From the NCBI GenBank assembly GCA_044221315.1, contig JBGAPK010000006.1, positions 1 to 64,000 of the forward strand: 64,000 bases of DNA, in the 5' to 3' direction. Of the stretch, positions 14,313-23,978 are shown in pieces; within the stretch, counting starts at the first letter, position 1; each line of letters opens with the position of its first letter. This stretch comes from JAFEBO01 sp044221315 (GTDB taxonomy: Bacteria > Planctomycetota > Phycisphaerae > Phycisphaerales > UBA1924). Both the position numbers and the translations under genes were made by a program. The notes under the pieces are model-generated. The model saw only the letters and a program-made list of their open reading frames with translations, made no database searches and was not told the origin of the DNA.

Positions 14313-16715
14313 TCAGGGCGTTGCCTTCTTTCGCCATTCGGCCGACTTCTCGGCGTTCTTCTGCCGGTCGTAATAGTCCGCGAGTTTCCCCGCCCGGGCG
14401 GCGGCCGTGTCGGGCTCGTTCGCGGCCAGCGCGTCGGCGTGCGAGCGCAGAAGCAGTTGCTCGGCGCGGTCCGGCCGCGCGGATTTTTCCAGGCAATCCA
14501 CCAGGACGTCGGTGATCGCCAGCGTATCGCGGTAGGTCGTGCCGCGCACGTAGCGGTAGCCCTCGAGTGCGATCGAAAGCTGGTCGGCCGCCTGAGCCGG
14601 CTGCCCGGAGCGCCGCAGCGCCGAACCGTAGCGGGCGGTGATCTCGAGCGTGCGCCAGTGCGCCGTGCCCAATCGCGCGCGGAGCGCTTCCAAAACCTTC
14701 GGATACTCGACGAGCGCTTCGTCATTGCGGCCCGACTCGGCGAGGAGGCCAACCTCCTCCGACCACGTGGCCAGTGTCTGCTGGTGATCATCGCCAAGCG
14801 CGGCGCGGGTGTCCTTTGTGATGATGGCTCGCTCCGCGAGCGTTGCCTCGAAGAGCTTCTTCGCCCCGTCCGTATCGCCCGCCTCGCGCAGCACGCGGGC
14901 GCGCCGGAGGCCGATGAGGTTGAGGTTGTGGCGGGTGATCAGCACATCCGCGTCGCGCGGTCCGTACGCGGCGAGCCGGTCGGCCAGCGTTTGCTTGTAG
15001 ACCGCCTCGGCCTCGTCGAGCTGGTTCTCCGCTTTGAGCGAACCGCCCAGCTGATTGCGCAGGTTCATGGTGCGCCGGTCGCGCGGGCCGAACTCCTTCT
15101 CGGCGCCGGCGAGCTGGGCCCGGACGATATCGATCGCCTGCTGCCCGCCCGCGTTGCGGTACTTCGCCTCGGCCAGGCGCGCATCGACCTCGGCGCGAAA
15201 CGTGTCGTCGGGTGGAGAATCGGTGAGTGATTGCTCGAGAAGCGTGACGGCGCTCTCGGGCTCGCCCAGAGCAAGATAGGTCTCGCCGAGGGTCCGCTTG
15301 AGACGGGCGCGGGCCTTGGGGCTGTTCTTGAGCACCTCGTCGATGCGATCCGCGGCAGGCCCGACAATATCGATTACCTTTGTATTGATGCCGCCGAAGT
15401 CCGGGTCGATCGATTGGAGCAGGTCCTCGTTCAGAAATCGGTTGACTTCCTCCGCCGTGGCCCGCTGCGTTTCCGCCTCGCGGAGCGCGGCACGCTCGCG
15501 CAACCCGAAGCGGACGCTGACGGCCGTGGCCCCCGCGAGCACGACGGCGATGAGCCCCGCCACACCCGCTCCGGCCTTGTGCTTCTTGATGAACTTGCGG
15601 GCCCGATAGGTCGCCGATTCGGGCCCGGCCACGAGCGGGCGGTTCTCCAGGTAGTTGCGGATATCAAGGCCCAGTTCCCGCGGCGTCTGATACCGGAAAT
15701 CCCGCTCCTTGCGCATCGCCTTGAGCGGGATCCACTCGAGTTCGGACCGCAAAAGTCTCTGAAGGTCCTCGATCCGGGTCGCCCGCGACACGCCGAGCTT
15801 CGTCGCCGGCGCACGGTCGGCCGAGGCGATCATCGTGGCCAGTCTCGTGCTGGGGTGGGGGGGATCGACCTCGCGGATCACCCGCCGGATTTCGTCGTAG
15901 CCCTTGCTGCGCAGATCGCGCGGGTCAAAGGGAAGCACGCCGGTGAGCAATTCGTACAGCAGAACGCCCAGCGAGTACACGTCGGTGCGGGTGTCGATAT
16001 CGACCCCGCCGCTCCCGGCCTGCTCCGGGGACATGTACTCCGGCGTCCCCACGATCTGGCCCTGCTCGGTGAAGAGCGTCTTGTCGGTCGTCGTATGCAC
16101 GATCGCCTTGGCGATGCCGAAGTCGATGACCTTGGCGAGGGCGCCGCGCACGGCCCCCGCGGCATTTCCATCGACGGCGCAAACCAGCACGTTGCTCGGC
16201 TTGATGTCGCGGTGGATGATCCCCTTGGAATGGGCGTGCTGAACGGCGTCGCACACCGAAAGAAAGAGCTCCAGCCGGTCCTTGATGGACAGGCGTTGGG
16301 TGTCGCAGTAATTCGTGATCGGTTCGCCCTTGACGTACTCCATCACGAAGTACGGCCGCCCGCGCGTGGTCGCCCCCGCGTCCAACACTTTCGCGATATT
16401 GGGATGGTCCATCACCGCGAGCGCCTGGCGCTCCTGCTCGAAGCGGGCGACCACGGCCCGCGTGTCCATCCCGGGCTTGATCACCTTGACGGCGACACTC
16501 TGCACCATCGGCTCGCGTCGCTCCGCCAGCCACACCACGCCGAACCCGCCCTCGCCCAGGACGTTGATCAGTTTGAACGGACCGATGAAATCGCCCGGCG
16601 CCTCGCCGAAATCCGACAGGCCCGACGATTCACGCGAAGACGACGCGCCCGTTGGCGTCGAGCCGAAGGAGGACGTCTCGCGGTCCGGGTCCGGCTTTGT
16701 GGGCTGTTCGGCCAT
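14313..16715 (-). CDS. Receptor-like serine/threonine protein kinase with TPR-type repeats
   Basis: An 800-residue PknB-family (Hanks-type) kinase. Kinase domain ~45-340: glycine loop GEGGFG (54-59), ATP-binding K77, catalytic H168-R-D170 with K172 and N175, D198-F-G, and activation segment GTPEYMSPEQ (223-232). An 18-21 residue membrane segment near 440-460 (AGVAGLIAVVLAGATAVSV) is followed by tetratricopeptide-like repeats to the C-terminus (ALGEPESAVTLLEQSL, GQPAQAADQLSIALEGY). The catalytic half is therefore cytoplasmic and the TPR half periplasmic. Start ATG 16715 is the first Met before the acidic linker; longer starts run into spacer sequence. Such kinases are common in planctomycetes. 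The ligand and targets are unknown. Confidence 0.9.
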   Translation of the reverse strand: MAEQPTKPDPDRETSSFGSTPTGASSSRESSGLSDFGEAPGDFIGPFKLINVLGEGGFGVVWLAERREPMVQSVAVKVIKPGMDTRAVVARFEQERQALAVMDHPNIAKVLDAGATTRGRPYFVMEYVKGEPITNYCDTQRLSIKDRLELFLSVCDAVQHAHSKGIIHRDIKPSNVLVCAVDGNAAGAVRGALAKVIDFGIAKAIVHTTTDKTLFTEQGQIVGTPEYMSPEQAGSGGVDIDTRTDVYSLGVLLYELLTGVLPFDPRDLRSKGYDEIRRVIREVDPPHPSTRLATMIASADRAPATKLGVSRATRIEDLQRLLRSELEWIPLKAMRKERDFRYQTPRELGLDIRNYLENRPLVAGPESATYRARKFIKKHKAGAGVAGLIAVVLAGATAVSVRFGLRERAALREAETQRATAEEVNRFLNEDLLQSIDPDFGGINTKVIDIVGPAADRIDEVLKNSPKARARLKRTLGETYLALGEPESAVTLLEQSLTDSPPDDTFRAEVDARLAEAKYRNAGGQQAIDIVRAQLAGAEKEFGPRDRRTMNLRNQLGGSLKAENQLDEAEAVYKQTLADRLAAYGPRDADVLITRHNLNLIGLRRARVLREAGDTDGAKKLFEATLAERAIITKDTRAALGDDHQQTLATWSEEVGLLAESGRNDEALVEYPKVLEALRARLGTAHWRTLEITARYGSALRRSGQPAQAADQLSIALEGYRYVRGTTYRDTLAITDVLVDCLEKSARPDRAEQLLLRSHADALAANEPDTAAARAGKLADYYDRQKNAEKSAEWRKKATP

Positions 16716-17278
16716 CCGTTGAGGCAAGGCTAGCGCGGTTGGCCGCGCGGTCGTAGGGGTTGTGGAGGGTGGGGGGGGGGATTCACCGCGAAGAACACCG
16801 GGCGCACCAAGACGAACAGAGTGAAGAATGGGCCCCGGTTGCCCGGCGCGTGCACGGACGCAGCGGCCCACGCGTCGCCGAATCCCGCATCCTCCGCACG
16901 AACGCCCGACTCCGGGCTCTTGCTTGCGCGCACCCGCCAGGAATCTAAGCCAGCCGCTCGATCGAGCTTCAGGCCGCGCTCGGAAGCAATGGTGCGCACG
17001 CGATCTCGCCGCCACAGACCGGTCGCCGCGACGTTCATGGCTCCTGAACCGGCTTTCACCACGCGCTTACGCGGCGATTGCACATTTCTGTGGAAACTAC
17101 CGGCCGTTTTCCACAGGTCTGTGGATGAGGGAACAGGTAGCATCGGTCGATGCAAAGAGAGGACTTTTTCGGCAGCCCGGAGTGACGGCGGTGGGACGGG
17201 CGGGGCGGAGTTCGACTGCGGAAGTCATAGTGGATATTCAATGGTGGGAGGGCGGCGGGGGAGTCTGGTGTGTGCCTC
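16716..17278. other. 563-base intergenic region
   Basis: Spacer between the kinase gene (leftward) and the MshEN-like gene (rightward). It contains a ten-G run near 16768-16777, a degenerate copy of a cacc-gaga-cacc-type repeat (16780-16830) and a cluster of DnaA-box-like sites at 17089-17128. Open frames here have no plausible protein character, so I see no gene. Confidence 0.6.
17089..17128. other. Cluster of three DnaA-box-like 9-mers
   Basis: tgtggaaac (17089-17097), ttttccaca (17107-17115) and tgtggatga (17120-17128). Read as ttatccaca-type boxes these are gtttccaca, ttttccaca and tcatccaca, with 2, 1 and 1 changes from the E. coli consensus. No AT-rich unwinding region or replication gene adjoins, so this is a candidate DnaA-binding cluster and not an origin call. 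Confidence 0.4.
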
Positions 17279-17584
17279 ATGACGACGGGCGACAAGCACA
17301 ATTCTGTTGATCCGATGCGCTTCGAGCCGGAGTGCCCGGCGCTCGCCGCCGCGCGCCCCAGCCGCGCCTTTATCGAGGCGGTGCCTTTCGACCTCGCTCG
17401 CGCATACCACGTCTGCGGCATAGAAGAGAGCGGCTCGCCCGACTGGATCGTCGCGACGGAGAAGACGCCGCTGCACGTGATCGCCGACGTGGCGGCGAAG
17501 ATGCCCGGCCCATCCAGGATCTGCCGCGCCAGCGAGGAAGATGTCGCGGCGCTCATCCTGCGGGCGTACGCAGGAAAGGTATAG
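17279..17584 (+). CDS. Stand-alone MshEN/GspE N-terminal-like domain protein
   Basis: A ~101-residue protein. After ~30 residues it reads FIEAVPFDLARAYHVCGIEE ... DWIVATEKTPLHVIADVAAK ... ASEEDVAALILRAYAG. This matches the order of the type II secretion/pilus ATPase N-terminal (MshEN) domain: VP..LAR.Y.V ... VA...P....D.......  ..S..D....I...Y. Normally this domain is fused to a GspE/PilB-type ATPase; here there is no ATPase. In some members the domain binds c-di-GMP, but the key residues cannot be judged here. ATG 17279 was chosen; a GTG nine bases upstream is possible. Confidence 0.5.
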   Translation: MTTGDKHNSVDPMRFEPECPALAAARPSRAFIEAVPFDLARAYHVCGIEESGSPDWIVATEKTPLHVIADVAAKMPGPSRICRASEEDVAALILRAYAGKV

Positions 17585-17706
17585 TCGGCGGGCGCCGCGC
17601 GAGCGAACGGTGTATACGGCCCATAGGTCCTATGGGTCCTATCGGTCGATGCTCACGCGTCATCCTCGCCCGACTCCTGTAAACTCCCGCATTCGGGAGG
17701 CCGGCG

Positions 17707-19242
17707 ATGTCGAGGATGGTTCTTCTTTGCTGTGTTCTTGGTCTTTCGCCCGGCGACGCAGCGATCGGCGCCCCGCCGGCCCCGATCGCCGACGCGGCCG
17801 TCCAGAAACAGCAGCTCCTGATCGAGAACCGGATCTGCAATCAACTGGATCTGCCCCCGGGCACGACGCCAACGCTCGCGCAGCGGGCCACCGTCACGAC
17901 CCTCACCTTCTACGGCCCGGATTTCAACGACGCCGGGGCAAAGCTCCTTGCCTCCGACGAGATGGGCCTGGCGAAACTGAACGATCTCTTCCTCCGCGGC
18001 ACATCGGTCACCGATGCCGGCGCGAAGGAACTGATGCGCGAGGGCACCGCGCTGAAAGCACTCACCGACCTCAACTTCATCGACACGCCCGTAACCGACG
18101 AGACCGTCCGCCAGCTCGTCGGCCCAGCCAACGGACTCAAGGGCCTGATCTACGTTGACTTCACCGGCACCAAAGTCACCGACGCGGGCGTCAGGGAACT
18201 CGCCCGCGCCGACAGTTTGCTCAATGCCCTCGAAGTCCTGAGCCTGAGAGGCGACACGATCACCGACGCCGGGCTCGACGAACTGGCACGCCCCGGGAGC
18301 GGACTTTCAAAGCTCCGTTCACTCCGATTCAGCGGCCCCAGGATCACCGATGCCGGGATGAAATCGCTCGCCCGCGCCGATTCGGGCCTCGCCTCGCTCC
18401 GAGTGCTCAACATCGCTTTTTCGGCGATCACCGATGCGGGCGTCGCGGAACTCGCCCGGGCGGAGAGCGGCCTGCACGCCCTCACGTCTTTGAACATCTC
18501 CTACACCACCGTGAGTGACGCCGGCCTCCGCGAACTGGCGCGCCCCGGGACCGGCCTGCCATCCCTGATCGGGCTGGACCTCGCGAGGACGAACATCACC
18601 GACGAGGCACTGAAAAGCCTGACCCAGCGCGACTCGGGGCTCAAAGCCCTCACGGCGCTCGACCTCGACTCGACCATGGTGACCGACACCGGCATCCGGG
18701 AACTTTCACGCGCCGACACCGGCCTGCACCTCAAGTCCCTGAAGCTTGCGCACACAGGGATCACCGACGAAGGCATGAAGGTACTCGCCCGTCCCGACGG
18801 CGGGCTCGCCACGCTCACCGAACTGAAGCTGGGCGACACTAAGGTCACGGACCGCGGCCTGTCCGATCTCTCCCGCTCGAACACCGGCCTCAAGCAGCTG
18901 TCGATGCTCGACCTCACCCGCGTCAACCTGACCGACGAGGCGGTGCGGAATCTTGCTCGCCCCGAGACCGGCCTTGCATCGCTCACCGAATTGATCTTCC
19001 TCGACACACAGTTGACCGACGCGAGCCTTCGAGCCCTCGGCCGCCCCAACACGGGCCTGAAGGCTCTCACACTCCTGGATTTCACCCACACCCACGTCAC
19101 CGATGCGGGGATCGAGGCGCTCTGCCGCGCCGACAGCGGCATCCAATCGCTCCGCATACTCCGGCTTTCGTCCACCGGCGTGTCGCCCGCGGGCGCCAAG
19201 GTCGCACGCGCCCGATGGCCGGGGATCGAGGTGTATCACTAG
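17707..19242 (+). CDS. Secreted leucine-rich-repeat protein
   Basis: A 511-residue protein with a signal peptide (MSRMVLLCCVLGLSPGDAAI). From about residue 70 to the end it consists of some fifteen 27-30 residue leucine-rich repeats of the form LTxLDLxxTxVTDAGLRELA, each ending in a RPxTGL or RADSGL turn. The regular LT.L...T.VTD.G pattern is the cysteine-free bacterial LRR type, giving a curved solenoid suited to protein binding. There is no dockerin tail or anchor. The gene's last bases overlap a decayed gene on the other strand. The binding partner is unknown. Confidence 0.85.
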   Translation: MSRMVLLCCVLGLSPGDAAIGAPPAPIADAAVQKQQLLIENRICNQLDLPPGTTPTLAQRATVTTLTFYGPDFNDAGAKLLASDEMGLAKLNDLFLRGTSVTDAGAKELMREGTALKALTDLNFIDTPVTDETVRQLVGPANGLKGLIYVDFTGTKVTDAGVRELARADSLLNALEVLSLRGDTITDAGLDELARPGSGLSKLRSLRFSGPRITDAGMKSLARADSGLASLRVLNIAFSAITDAGVAELARAESGLHALTSLNISYTTVSDAGLRELARPGTGLPSLIGLDLARTNITDEALKSLTQRDSGLKALTALDLDSTMVTDTGIRELSRADTGLHLKSLKLAHTGITDEGMKVLARPDGGLATLTELKLGDTKVTDRGLSDLSRSNTGLKQLSMLDLTRVNLTDEAVRNLARPETGLASLTELIFLDTQLTDASLRALGRPNTGLKALTLLDFTHTHVTDAGIEALCRADSGIQSLRILRLSSTGVSPAGAKVARARWPGIEVYH

Positions 19243-19727
19243 AACAGACCGCACCCCGGCAACGCCGTACGCACCGTTGAAATTCTCCATGTTGCCGGCC
19301 GTGGACCCGTAGATATTGAACTCCGCGTGCCGCCTGTGTCGGGCTCCGGCACCATCTGGTTATTGACCTACAAAGGAGGCGAGGCCGGGTCGTACGCCGG
19401 ATCGATGGCGCCGGGGATGGGGCCCAGATCCGTCACATCGCCGCTCGAAAGCACGATCCCCGGCCGGATGGTGACCGGCAGGATCTCGAAGTTGTTGTAC
19501 GTGCCGACCTTGCCGGTCACGCCATTACGGATCGAGACCGACGTAATCGTCAGCCCCTGCGGGTTGAGCGCCGCGGCAAGCGCGCTCGGGCTCATGGTCG
19601 GCACGGTAACCACCGCGCCGTTCGCCGAGAGCGACGCGAGCGCGCCCGCGGCAACAACAAAGGCAAGGGGGATGTTGTTCGAACGCAGAATCGCTCGGTA
19701 ATCCTTGATGATGGTCCTCCGCTTCAT
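19243..19727 (-). pseudogene. Decayed choice-of-anchor L-type secreted protein
   Basis: Read leftward from ATG 19727: MKRRTIIKDYRAILRSNNIP, a signal-type stretch, then SPSALAAALNPQGLTITSVS and GIVLSSGDVTDLGP, typical of choice-of-anchor L domains. The frame ends early at TAG (19368). Homology resumes in a second frame (VNNQMVPEPDTGG) and again in a third (EFNIYGSTAGNMENFNGAYG) before running into the LRR gene. At least two frameshifts and loss of the C-terminal half make this a dead gene. Confidence 0.65.
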
Positions 19728-19926
19728 GTGCGCGATGCCGCCCCCAAGTGCGGACCGCAACGCACAATGCGCAGCGGAAAAGCCCTTGACAACCGAAACG
19801 CTCGCCGAAGCGTTTCATGAGAGCGAGTATCAGGCGCGCCCGGCGTGGAAAGCATGATGAACCATCAGGACGCGGGGGCTTCCCCCGGCAGCACGCCGCC
19901 AAGCGCCGCGAGATTCAACCCGGCGA

Positions 19927-21960
19927 TCACGGACATTCCAGCGTGTCGTACGCCTGAACGAAGATCTGGAAGTCCTCATCGTCCACGATCCGATCGCCGT
20001 TGAGGTCGGCGGGGCACTCCGGCGGCATGGCGGGATCTGCGCAGTCGAGAATGTTGTACGCGACGGCGAACAAATTGAAATCCGCATCGCTGACGATGTT
20101 GTCGCCGTTCAGATCGGCCGGGCAGAAGTGCCCGCGCAATTCCCAGGTATCGCCAAAGGTCGAGGATTGAGAGGTTCCGCCAAACAACACCATCGCGCCG
20201 CGGTCGGAGTCATACGACAGGCCCGTGCTCGAGCGGTTGGAGGGCTCCGGCAGCAATCGCTGCGACCACGCCGCCCCGTTCCATTCCCACGTGTCGCCGT
20301 GCGAAACATGGTCGATGGTCACCGCGCCAAAGAGCACCGTCACGTGCCGCGCGGAGTCGTACGCCATCGAAACTTCGCTCTGTTCACCCGGCGTGCTCCC
20401 GGTCCGCTGCGTCCACGCGGTGCCGTTCCATTCCCACGTGTCGCTATACAGCGGCAAAGAGCTGTGTTCCGCGTTGTGATCTCCACCGTAAAGAACCGTG
20501 ACGCCGCGCGATGCATCGAACGCCATCGCTTGCATTTGCCGGCCCGCGGGCCCCGCGACCGGCCTCTGAGCCCAGGCGATCCCGTCCCACTCCCAGGTTT
20601 CTCCCGAGAATCCGTTGCCGACGGGAACGGCGCCTCCGAAGAGAACGCATACGTTGCGAGCGGAGTCAAACACCATCCGCGCACTGTCCCGCTTCGAAGG
20701 ACCCGTAACCACGCGCTGGGTCCACGTTGTGCCGTCCCACTCCCATGTATCCGAAAACAAGCCCCCGGTCTTGCTCGAACCGCCGAACAGGACGGTGACG
20801 TGACGGTTGCTGTCGTACGCCATCGCCGCGCCCGTCCGCGCCGCGGGTCCGGTGACGATCCTCTTGGTCCACGCGAGCCCGTCCCACTCCCATGTTTCGC
20901 CGCCAAGGTTGGAGGTGAACGAGCCCCCGAACAGAACAGTCACATGGCGAGCGCTGTCGTACGCCATGGTGTGGTTCGCTCGCGCCGCCGGCCCCGTGAC
21001 GCCCTGGTTGATCCACGCGATCTCTTCCCATTCCCACGTATCGCCGAACGTCCCGGCCGCACCAAGCCCTCCGAACATCACCACCACATGCCGCCTCGAG
21101 TCGTAGACCATCGAGTGCCCAGCCCTGCTTGCCGGATGATTCGAGACTGTTTGCGCAGCCCACGCGGAGCCATTCCACTGCCAGGTGTCGCCGGTGTACT
21201 GGAGGTTCCATCCGCCGAAGAGAACCGTCTGCCCCCGCGTCGAGTCGTACGCCATTGCGTGCTCGTCTCGTATTCCCGGGCCGCCCGAGCGCTGCGTCCA
21301 GGTTGACCCGTTCCACTCCCAAAGTTCGCCGCTGATGCCCGGGAATCCCCCGACGTACCCGCCGAAGAGAAGTGTCCGCTGGCGTGCGGCGTCGTACGCC
21401 ATCGCGTGCGTGTCCCGCGCCGAGGGTCCGCTCGAACTGCGAAGACTCCAGGCGGTCCCGTTCCATTCCCAGGTCTGCCGCCCCGACCCGAACAACACCG
21501 TCACGTGACGCAACGAGTCGTACGCCATGGCGTGGCTCGACTGCGCCGGCGGTCCGCTCACCAGCCGCTGCGTCCACGACGTGCCGTCAAACTCCCACGT
21601 CTCCCCGCTCCCTGCGCTGCCGCCAAAGAGAACGGTCACGCCCCGCGCCGAGTCATAGACCATCGCGTGGTGGTGGCGTGGCGACGGCCCCGATATCAGC
21701 GGCCTCGTCCACGCCGCGCCGTCCCACAGCCAGGTTTCGCCGTTCGCGCCGCTCGCATCAAAGCCGCCGAACAGCACCGCCACGCCCCGCGCCGAATCAA
21801 ACGCCATCGCCTGATGATGCCGCGCCGAGGGCCCGACCGAACTCCGCTGCGCCCACGCCCACGAACCGGCCAGAGCGCGCGTGCTCAAGAGCGAAACGAT
21901 GGCGAACACCGCGAACAGAACAGACGCACAATTCCACACGCAGGCGATTCGAGTTCTCAT
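19927..21960 (-). CDS. Secreted kelch-repeat protein with dockerin-like tail
   Basis: A 677-residue exported protein (signal peptide MRTRIACVWNCASVLFAVFA to ~32, ending ALA). It is then built of about eleven ~50-residue kelch-type units with the signature AMAYDSARHVTVLFGG ... TWEWDG..W..R...GP, which usually fold into one or two beta-propellers for protein or sugar binding. The last ~60 residues are the paired EF-hand-like tail (DLNGDNIVSDADF, DLNGDRIVDDEDF) ending ECP. Start ATG 21960 is the only Met before the signal peptide. The gene begins eight bases after the stop of its paralogue at 21969, and the two are clearly a tandem duplication. Confidence 0.85.
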   Translation of the reverse strand: MRTRIACVWNCASVLFAVFAIVSLLSTRALAGSWAWAQRSSVGPSARHHQAMAFDSARGVAVLFGGFDASGANGETWLWDGAAWTRPLISGPSPRHHHAMVYDSARGVTVLFGGSAGSGETWEFDGTSWTQRLVSGPPAQSSHAMAYDSLRHVTVLFGSGRQTWEWNGTAWSLRSSSGPSARDTHAMAYDAARQRTLLFGGYVGGFPGISGELWEWNGSTWTQRSGGPGIRDEHAMAYDSTRGQTVLFGGWNLQYTGDTWQWNGSAWAAQTVSNHPASRAGHSMVYDSRRHVVVMFGGLGAAGTFGDTWEWEEIAWINQGVTGPAARANHTMAYDSARHVTVLFGGSFTSNLGGETWEWDGLAWTKRIVTGPAARTGAAMAYDSNRHVTVLFGGSSKTGGLFSDTWEWDGTTWTQRVVTGPSKRDSARMVFDSARNVCVLFGGAVPVGNGFSGETWEWDGIAWAQRPVAGPAGRQMQAMAFDASRGVTVLYGGDHNAEHSSLPLYSDTWEWNGTAWTQRTGSTPGEQSEVSMAYDSARHVTVLFGAVTIDHVSHGDTWEWNGAAWSQRLLPEPSNRSSTGLSYDSDRGAMVLFGGTSQSSTFGDTWELRGHFCPADLNGDNIVSDADFNLFAVAYNILDCADPAMPPECPADLNGDRIVDDEDFQIFVQAYDTLECP

Positions 21961-21968
21961 ACAGCTCC

Positions 21969-23978
21969 CTAGGGACAAAGCAGCGTGTCGTACGCCAGCA
22001 CAAAGATCTGGAAGTCGATGTCGTCCACCACCTTGTCCCCGTTCAGGTCCGCCGGACAATCCGCGGGCATGGCCGGATCAGCGCAGTCGAGAATGTCGTA
22101 GGCGACAATGAAAACGCTGAAGTCGAGGTCGTTAACGACGTTGTCGTGATTGAGATCCGCCGGACACAGCGCGGCACGCAGCTCCCAGGTCGTGTTGTCG
22201 CCCGCCCCAAAGCCAGCGTAAAGCACCGTCGCTCCGCGCTTGGAGTCATAGGCTGTTCCGAAGTTCGCGCGATTGGCCGGACCGGAAATCTGCCGCTGCG
22301 TCCACGACACTCCGTCCCATTCCCATGTATCTCCGAGATAGGAGTGCCCGTCGGGAGTGCCGCCAAAGAGCACGCTCACGCGTCGTGCCTCATCGAACGA
22401 CATGCCCGGATAGCTCCTCTTCGAAGGACCGGCGACCACCCGCTGCGTCCAGGCAGTGCCGTTCCACTCCCACGTATCGCTCAGCAGGGGCTGATTGCCG
22501 TTGTCGCCGCCGAAGAGAACTGTCACCCCGCGGACCGAATCAAAGGACATGCCATGCCCGCGCCGCGGCGACGGGCGGAGTCCCACCACCCGCTGCGTCC
22601 ACGCCGTGCCGTTGAATTCCCAGGTTTCGTTGGTAAAGTTGCTCGTGGTGAAACCGCCGAAAAGAACGATGACGTTGCGCTTGGAATCAAAGACCATGCG
22701 ATGTCCTTCTCGCGCCAGAGGCCCGGTGATGGTGCGATTCGTCCAGCCAGCGCCGTTCAACTCCCATGTATCGCCGAGAAGGTTGTGTGAATTGACGTCC
22801 TGACCCCCGAACAGAACCGTCACGCCGCGCGCGGCGTCGTACGCCATCCCGTAATCGATTCGCCCGGACGGCCCGGCCCCCAGTCGCTTCGTCCACGTTT
22901 CGCCACTCCACTCCCAAGTTTCAGCGCTTGCGGCGATGCCCGGAAGGCCCCCGAACAGAACCGTCACCTGCCGCGCGATGTCATAGGCCATTTGGTGGTA
23001 ATACCGCCCGCCCGGCCCCGGCACGGCGAGTTGAATCCACGCGATCTCCGACCACTCCCACGTCTCGCCGTTGTACGTATTGACATCCGTCCCGCCGAAC
23101 ATCACCATCACGTGCCGCTTGGAGTCGTACACCATCGCGTGCCCGTTGCGCGCCGAGGGGTGGCTTGTCACCACCGGCTGAACCCAGGCGACGCCGTTCC
23201 ACTGCCACGTATCGCCGTCGTACCCGGCGGTCCACCCGCCGAAAAGAACCGTCATCCCCCGCGTCGAGTCGTACGCCAGCGCGTGGTCGTCGCGCCCCAC
23301 CGGCCCGCTCGCACGCTGCGTCCAGCTCGTGCCGTCCCACTCCCAAAGGTCGCCGTTCGTCCCCGGAAATCCGCCGACATAGCCGCCGAAGAGAATCGTC
23401 CGCTGGCGCGCCGAGTCGTACGCCATCGCGTGTGAATCACGCGCCGAGGGACCGCCCGTGCCCCGGAAACTCCACGCGGTGCCGTTCCATTCCCACGTCT
23501 GCCGCCCCGACCCGAACAACACCGTCACGTGACGCACCGAGTCGTACGCCATCGCATGGCTCGACTGCGCCGCGGGGCCGCTCACCACCCGCTGCGTCCA
23601 CGCGGTGCCGTTGAACTCCCACGTCTCGCCGCTGCCGCTGCTGCCGCCAAAGAGTACCGTCACGCCCCGCGCCGAATCGAACGCCATCGCGTGGTGGTGG
23701 CGTGCCGTCGGTCCAACAACGTTCCGCTTGGTCCAGGATTGGCCGTCCCACTCCCATGTCTCATCGCTCGACCCGACCGTCGCATCGAACCCCCCGAAGA
23801 GAACCGTCACGCCACGCGCCGAGTCGAACGCCATCGCGTGATGGTGTCGCGCCGAGGGCCCGGTCGTACTCCGCTGCGCCCACGCGAACGAGCCCGCCAG
23901 CGCGCTCGAACTCGTCAGCGAAAAGATCGCCAACACAAACCAAGCGACCATCCGCACGAACACGATTCGACTCTTCAT
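21969..23978 (-). CDS. Secreted kelch-repeat protein with dockerin-like tail (paralogue)
   Basis: A 669-residue exported protein with the same architecture as its downstream neighbour: signal peptide (MKSRIVFVRMVAWFVLAIFS, ending ALA), about eleven kelch units (AMAFDSARGVTVLFGG, TWEWNGTAWTQR), and a tail with DLNHDNVVNDLDF and DLNGDKVVDDIDF ending LCP. The first units (GPSARHHHAMAFDSARGVTV) are almost identical in both proteins. The pair therefore arose by recent duplication, with divergence mostly in the later blades. The two genes are probably co-transcribed. Confidence 0.85.
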   Translation of the reverse strand: MKSRIVFVRMVAWFVLAIFSLTSSSALAGSFAWAQRSTTGPSARHHHAMAFDSARGVTVLFGGFDATVGSSDETWEWDGQSWTKRNVVGPTARHHHAMAFDSARGVTVLFGGSSGSGETWEFNGTAWTQRVVSGPAAQSSHAMAYDSVRHVTVLFGSGRQTWEWNGTAWSFRGTGGPSARDSHAMAYDSARQRTILFGGYVGGFPGTNGDLWEWDGTSWTQRASGPVGRDDHALAYDSTRGMTVLFGGWTAGYDGDTWQWNGVAWVQPVVTSHPSARNGHAMVYDSKRHVMVMFGGTDVNTYNGETWEWSEIAWIQLAVPGPGGRYYHQMAYDIARQVTVLFGGLPGIAASAETWEWSGETWTKRLGAGPSGRIDYGMAYDAARGVTVLFGGQDVNSHNLLGDTWELNGAGWTNRTITGPLAREGHRMVFDSKRNVIVLFGGFTTSNFTNETWEFNGTAWTQRVVGLRPSPRRGHGMSFDSVRGVTVLFGGDNGNQPLLSDTWEWNGTAWTQRVVAGPSKRSYPGMSFDEARRVSVLFGGTPDGHSYLGDTWEWDGVSWTQRQISGPANRANFGTAYDSKRGATVLYAGFGAGDNTTWELRAALCPADLNHDNVVNDLDFSVFIVAYDILDCADPAMPADCPADLNGDKVVDDIDFQIFVLAYDTLLCP

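Noticed and set aside
17000..17270. Chromosome origin
   Set aside because: Three DnaA-like boxes alone do not suffice: no AT-rich unwinding region, no dnaA/dnaN/gidA neighbour, and the local skew change runs opposite to an origin.
19327..19701. Plus-strand frame of 124 codons
   Set aside because: Antisense to the decayed choice-of-anchor L gene and without its own domain.
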